The notes beneath the pieces were generated by a model that did no database searches, was not told where the DNA came from, and worked only from the letters and a program-made list of their open reading frames with translations. A program made the position numbers and the translations under genes. Shown in pieces: positions 12,847-16,606 of a DNA stretch of 16,606 nt (the first letter of the stretch is position 1; each line of letters opens with the position of its first letter). Source of the stretch: an uncultured Oscillospiraceae bacterium (GTDB lineage: Bacteria; Bacillota; Clostridia; Oscillospirales; Oscillospiraceae); NCBI GenBank assembly GCA_934565425.1, contig CAKTHW010000032.1:1-16606 (forward strand). Reading direction: 5' to 3'.

Positions 12847-14925
12847 GTGCTGAAATTCGGCGAAAAGATCGTCAAACTGCGCATACCCATTCTCATCGTC
12901 AGTATCCTGCTGCTCATTCCCGCAGCCATCGGATACTTCAACACCCGTATCAACTACGACATCCTGTACTACCTGCCTAAGGACATCGACACCATGCAGG
13001 GGCAGGACGTCTTGATGGATGAATTTGGGAAAGGCGCCTATGCGCTGTTTGTCTGTGAGGGCATGGAGTACAAGGACGTCGCCAACCTCAAAACCGACAT
13101 TGAAAACGTAGACCATGTGGCACAGGTCATCTGGTATGACTCTGTTGCCGACCTGTCCGTTCCGGTGGATGTGCTGCCGGATAAGATCAAGGATGTGTTC
13201 AATTCCAAGGACGGGGACGCCACCTTGATGGCCATCTTCTTCGATACCACCACTTCGGCGGACGAAACCATGGACGCCATTGAGGAGATTCGGAGTATCT
13301 CCGGGAAGCAGTGCTTCCTGTCCAGTATGTCCGCTATCGTCACGGATACCAAGAACCTGGTCAACCAGGAATTGGTTCCCTACGTTGTCATCGCCGTGGT
13401 GCTCTGCTGCATCGTCCTGGCGGTGACCATGGACTCCTTTGTTATCCCAGTGCTGTTCATGCTGAGCATTGGCATGGCTATCATCTACAACCTGGGCACC
13501 AACGTGTTCAAAGGGGAGATCTCCTTCATCACCATGTCTCTGGTGGCTGTCCTCCAGTTGGGCGTGACCATGGACTACTCCATCTTCCTATGGGGCAGCT
13601 ACAAGGAGCAGCGGGAGACCATAGCGGATAAGAATGAGGCCATGGCTCACGCCATCGCTGCCACCATCACCTCGGTCACCGGCTCCTCTCTGACCACCAT
13701 CGCCGGCTTCATCGCCCTGTGCTTCATGAGCTTCACCTTGGGACTGGATATGGGCGTGGTTATGGCCAAGGGCGTCCTGCTGGGCGTCATCTGCTGCGTC
13801 ACCGTGCTGCCGTCCCTCATCCTGGTCTTTGACAAGGCCATCTGGAAGACCGCACACAAGACCGTGCATCTGCCCACCGACGGCTTGAGCGAGTTCGTCA
13901 TGAAGCACTACAAGCTGTTCGCCATCATCATGGTCGTCCTGTGGATTCCGGCTCTGTACGGCAACGCCAACTACAACGTCTACTACAAGCTGGACAACAG
14001 CTTGCCCGATTACCTGCCCTCCGTGCAGGCCAACCAGGAGCTGAACAAAAAGTTCGATATGAACTCCGTGGAAATGATCCTCTGTCGGGATGACCTGTCC
14101 CAGAAGGAGGTCAAGGCCATGCTGAAAGAGATTCAGAACGTGGACGGCATCAACTTCGCCTTGGGTCTGGACTCCATCACCGGCGACCTGGTGCCTGACG
14201 AATTGATCCCTCAGTCCGCACGGGAGAAGCTGGAGAGCGGCGGCTATCAGCTGCTGATGCTCAGTTCCAAATATGAAGTTGCCACCGACGAGGTCAACGC
14301 CCAGTGCAATGAAGTGGAGCAGATCCTGAAGAAGTACGACGAAAAGGGGATGCTCATCGGCGAAGCCCCCTGTACCCGTGACCTGATCAAGATCACCGAC
14401 CACGACTTCATGGTGGTCAGCGCCGTCTCCATCCTGGCCATCTTCGTCATCATCCTCTTGGTGCTGAAATCCATCTCCCTGCCGGTCATCCTGGTGGCCG
14501 TCATCGAGCTGGCCATCTACATCAACATGGCTCTGGCCTACTTCACCGGCACCACGCTGCCCTTCATCGCCTCCATCTGTATCGGCACCATCCAGCTGGG
14601 CGCTACCGTGGACTACGCCATCCTGATGACCACCCGGTACAAGAAAGAGCGTATGGCTGGCTGCTCCAAGGAGGAATCGGTCAAGATCGCCTTGTCCACC
14701 TCCATCCACTCCATCATGTCCAGCGCCCTGGGCTTCTTCGCCGCCACCATCGGCGTGGGCCTCTACTCCGACGTGGACTTGATCGGTTCCCTGTGCCTGC
14801 TCATGGCACGCGGCGCCATCATCAGTATGTTTGTTGTCATCTTTATCATGCCCAGCATGTATATGCTGCTTGATAAACTCATCTGTAAAACCACCCTCGG
14901 CTTACGCAATACGGTGGATGTCTAA
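12847..14925 (+). CDS. MMPL/RND-superfamily transporter
   Basis: 692 residues from GTG at 12847, chosen because AAGGAAGGG (12832-12840) is 6 nt upstream. In-frame starts further up (12796, ATG at 12805) lack a ribosome site and would put operator 3 in the coding region. Topology is the duplicated RND plan: TM1 (about 12-31), an extracellular domain (about 32-175), five TMs (about 178-335), then TM7 (about 355-372), a second extracellular domain (about 373-520) and five more TMs to the end. Conserved intramembrane motifs GVTMDYSIF (near 239-247) and GATVDYAIL (near 585-593) hold the Asp residues typical of RND proton relay, and each is followed by a basic loop. MMPL proteins export lipids or hydrophobic compounds. 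The lipoprotein gene starts 14 bases downstream, so the two are co-transcribed. Confidence 0.92.
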   Translation: MLKFGEKIVKLRIPILIVSILLLIPAAIGYFNTRINYDILYYLPKDIDTMQGQDVLMDEFGKGAYALFVCEGMEYKDVANLKTDIENVDHVAQVIWYDSVADLSVPVDVLPDKIKDVFNSKDGDATLMAIFFDTTTSADETMDAIEEIRSISGKQCFLSSMSAIVTDTKNLVNQELVPYVVIAVVLCCIVLAVTMDSFVIPVLFMLSIGMAIIYNLGTNVFKGEISFITMSLVAVLQLGVTMDYSIFLWGSYKEQRETIADKNEAMAHAIAATITSVTGSSLTTIAGFIALCFMSFTLGLDMGVVMAKGVLLGVICCVTVLPSLILVFDKAIWKTAHKTVHLPTDGLSEFVMKHYKLFAIIMVVLWIPALYGNANYNVYYKLDNSLPDYLPSVQANQELNKKFDMNSVEMILCRDDLSQKEVKAMLKEIQNVDGINFALGLDSITGDLVPDELIPQSAREKLESGGYQLLMLSSKYEVATDEVNAQCNEVEQILKKYDEKGMLIGEAPCTRDLIKITDHDFMVVSAVSILAIFVIILLVLKSISLPVILVAVIELAIYINMALAYFTGTTLPFIASICIGTIQLGATVDYAILMTTRYKKERMAGCSKEESVKIALSTSIHSIMSSALGFFAATIGVGLYSDVDLIGSLCLLMARGAIISMFVVIFIMPSMYMLLDKLICKTTLGLRNTVDV

Positions 14926-14939
14926 GGAGGGACTTTGAG

Positions 14940-16606
14940 ATGAAAAAAAGAATGTTATCTCTGGCTCTGGCAGTGGGTATGACCCTGGCCACCCTGACCG
15001 GCTGCGGCAGCAGCACTAGCGCTTCCAGTGAGAGCAGCGCAGACAGCACTGCCGCCAGCGCCGACCCGGTGACCACTGCGGCAGAGCAGTTGTTGAAGCA
15101 CAGCGACACCGCTGGCAAGGAAGAGACCGTCTACGTCATCGCAGATGCCAACGGCAAGGCCAACAAGGTCATCGTCAGCGAATGGCTGAAGAACCAGAAG
15201 GGTTCCGATACCTTGAAAGATAAGTCCAACCTGAAGGACGTCAAGAACGTCAAGGGTGACCAGGACTTCACCAAGGGCAGCGGCGACGAGCTGACTTGGA
15301 ACGCCAAGGGCAGCGACATCTACTATCAGGGCACCAGCGACAAGCAGCTGCCCGTAGATGTGACCATCACCTATAAGCTCAACGGCAAGACCGTCTCCGC
15401 CAAGGAGCTGGACGGCGCTTCCGGCAAGCTGACCATCGAATTCACCTACAAGAACAACACCGGCAAGACCCAGAAGGTCAACGGCAAGAACGTGACCATC
15501 TACCAGCCCTTCCTGATGGTCTCCGGCCTCATGGTGGACAACGACAAGATGTCCAACGTGGAGGTCACCAACGGCAAGGTCATCAACAGCGGCGACAAGA
15601 CGGTCGTTGTGGGCATGGCTCTGCCCGGCCTGGAAGAGAGCTTGGGTCTGGCTGACCTGACCGACAGCGACGGCAAGAAGATCGACATCGACGTGCCCCA
15701 GAAGGTCACCATCAAAGCCGACGTCTCCGACTTCTCCCTGCTCACCACCGTCACCCTGGCGGAGAACAGCGCACTGGAAGAGCTGAACCTGGACGACGTG
15801 GACTCCGTTGACGACCTGAAGGACTCCCTGAAAAAACTGGGCGACAGCTCCAAAGAGCTGGTGGACGGCAGCAAGAAGCTGGAAGACGGCGTAGGCGAGC
15901 TGAACGACAAGAGCGGCGACCTGGCCGACGGCGTGGACAAAGTGAATCAGGGCGCGAAAGACCTGAACGACGGCGCGAAGGATCTGAACCAGGGCGCAAA
16001 GGACTTGGACGACGGCACCAACGAGCTGGCCTCCCAGGTCAAGGATCTGCCCAGCTCTGCTCAGCAGCTGCTGGACGGCGCCAAGAGCATCAAGTCCGCC
16101 CTGGGCAACGCTGACAGCGAGACCCAGACCATCTACACCGGCGCAGCCGCCATCGAGGACGGCGCACAGCAGATGGCTGACAACCTGAAGAACACCAACG
16201 GCAAGAGCATCTACGAAGCCGCAGCCGGCATCCAGGAAGGTGCCGCAAAGGTCACCGGTGGTGCTGACCAGCTGTCTGGCGGCTTGAACACCGCAGCAGC
16301 TAACTTGGATGAATCCATCAAGCTGCTGAACGCCGCAGTGGGTCAGCTGGAAGATTTGCAGAAGGCTACGGAAGACACCACGACGCTGCAAACCTATGGC
16401 GCGCTTATCAAGGAGATTCAGGGCAGCATCACATACCAGCAGGGCGTGAAGCAGGCACTCACCAGCACCTTACAGTCTGGTATCACCAGCATCAAGGGGG
16501 GCGCAGCCCTTATCGACACCTACGCCGGTAAGATCGCCGACGGCTCTGAGAGTCTGGTGAAAGGCGCAGCAAAGCTGGAGGCTGGCGCACAGGCCATCCA
16601 GACCGG
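14940..16606 (+). CDS. Lipoprotein with YhgE/Pip-like heptad repeats (partial, runs off the window)
   Basis: Starts at ATG 14940 with AAGGAGGGA just upstream and stays open to the last base (555 codons visible; no stop). The signal peptide MKKRMLSLALAVGMTLATLTGC has an LTGC lipobox with Cys22, then a Ser/Ala-rich linker to about residue 47. Residues about 60-285 are beta-rich and Lys/Asp-rich with no family I can name. From about residue 290 on, the chain is helical with seven-residue repeats of the form L-x-x-G-x-x-x (QGAKDLN, DGAKDLN), the pattern of the extracellular part of YhgE/Pip and some MMPL-linked proteins. Its place directly behind the MMPL gene suggests it is an extracellular accessory subunit of that exporter. 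The 3' part, possibly with more repeats or a membrane anchor, lies outside the window. Confidence 0.88.
   Translation, partial: MKKRMLSLALAVGMTLATLTGCGSSTSASSESSADSTAASADPVTTAAEQLLKHSDTAGKEETVYVIADANGKANKVIVSEWLKNQKGSDTLKDKSNLKDVKNVKGDQDFTKGSGDELTWNAKGSDIYYQGTSDKQLPVDVTITYKLNGKTVSAKELDGASGKLTIEFTYKNNTGKTQKVNGKNVTIYQPFLMVSGLMVDNDKMSNVEVTNGKVINSGDKTVVVGMALPGLEESLGLADLTDSDGKKIDIDVPQKVTIKADVSDFSLLTTVTLAENSALEELNLDDVDSVDDLKDSLKKLGDSSKELVDGSKKLEDGVGELNDKSGDLADGVDKVNQGAKDLNDGAKDLNQGAKDLDDGTNELASQVKDLPSSAQQLLDGAKSIKSALGNADSETQTIYTGAAAIEDGAQQMADNLKNTNGKSIYEAAAGIQEGAAKVTGGADQLSGGLNTAAANLDESIKLLNAAVGQLEDLQKATEDTTTLQTYGALIKEIQGSITYQQGVKQALTSTLQSGITSIKGGAALIDTYAGKIADGSESLVKGAAKLEAGAQAIQT
15927..16031 (+). 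repeat. Five tandem 21-bp units encoding heptad repeats
   Basis: Units begin at 15927, 15948, 15969, 15990 and 16011, each starting GACGGC or CAGGGC. They encode seven residues of the type (D/Q)-G-(A/V)-(K/D)-(D/K)-(L/V)-N. They are similar but not identical, showing old duplication with drift. They lie inside the partial lipoprotein gene. Confidence 0.8.

Noticed and set aside
15927..16031. Tandem 21-bp units considered as a CRISPR or minisatellite
   Set aside because: The units are in frame, contiguous without spacers, and encode the heptad pattern that continues through the protein.
14955..16391. 478-codon minus-strand open frame opposite the partial lipoprotein
   Set aside because: Its Val/Leu/Gln-rich repeats are the complement of the heptad repeats on the plus strand. 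The plus frame has the lipobox and ribosome site.

Overview
The window (about 60% G+C, Gram-positive style ribosome binding sites, sigma-A type promoters with extended -10 boxes, riboswitch/terminator leaders, class B sortase, ECF transporter) looks like a high-GC Clostridia chromosome, most likely an Oscillospiraceae-like gut bacterium. The taxon is inferred from gene content and style only.

Layout. (1) Bases 1-1173, minus strand: a K+-dependent-type Na+/Ca2+ exchanger family gene behind a sigma-A promoter, a yybP-ykoY (Mn2+) riboswitch and an intrinsic terminator whose 5' arm contains the 3' strand of the aptamer P1 helix. This is an expected metal-ON switch. (2) 1333-2345, plus: a lipoprotein of unknown role with a C-terminal SH3-like domain and a strong terminator. 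(3) 2351-10119, plus: a corrinoid (vitamin B12) capture and uptake locus. A promoter and cobalamin riboswitch with terminator lead into an 89-residue homing-endonuclease-repeat-like protein, a fused EcfA-EcfA' ATPase, an S component, EcfT, and a membrane-anchored protein with a coiled coil and a DUF4430 (transcobalamin C-terminal-like) domain, all translationally coupled or overlapping. A second cobalamin riboswitch with its own terminator then gates a 783-residue secreted protein with a DUF4430-like region, an alpha6/alpha6-barrel region resembling intrinsic factor/transcobalamin, and Ig/FN3 modules. (4) 10192-12009, plus: a membrane-anchored alpha/beta hydrolase overlapping a class B sortase gene, ended by a bidirectional terminator. 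(5) 12023-16606: a TetR regulator (minus) divergent from an MMPL/RND transporter and a lipoprotein with YhgE/Pip-like heptad repeats that runs off the window. Three 17-bp palindromes lie in the intergenic region.

The most notable system is the B12 locus. The riboswitches sense cobalamin and would shut off expression when B12 is plentiful. The ECF module imports the corrinoid. The two extracellular proteins carry modules related to the two halves (alpha barrel and beta domain) of animal B12 carriers, and would act as Gram-positive surface scavengers that hand the ligand to the S component. The ligand assignment rests on riboswitches plus domain content and has not been tested.
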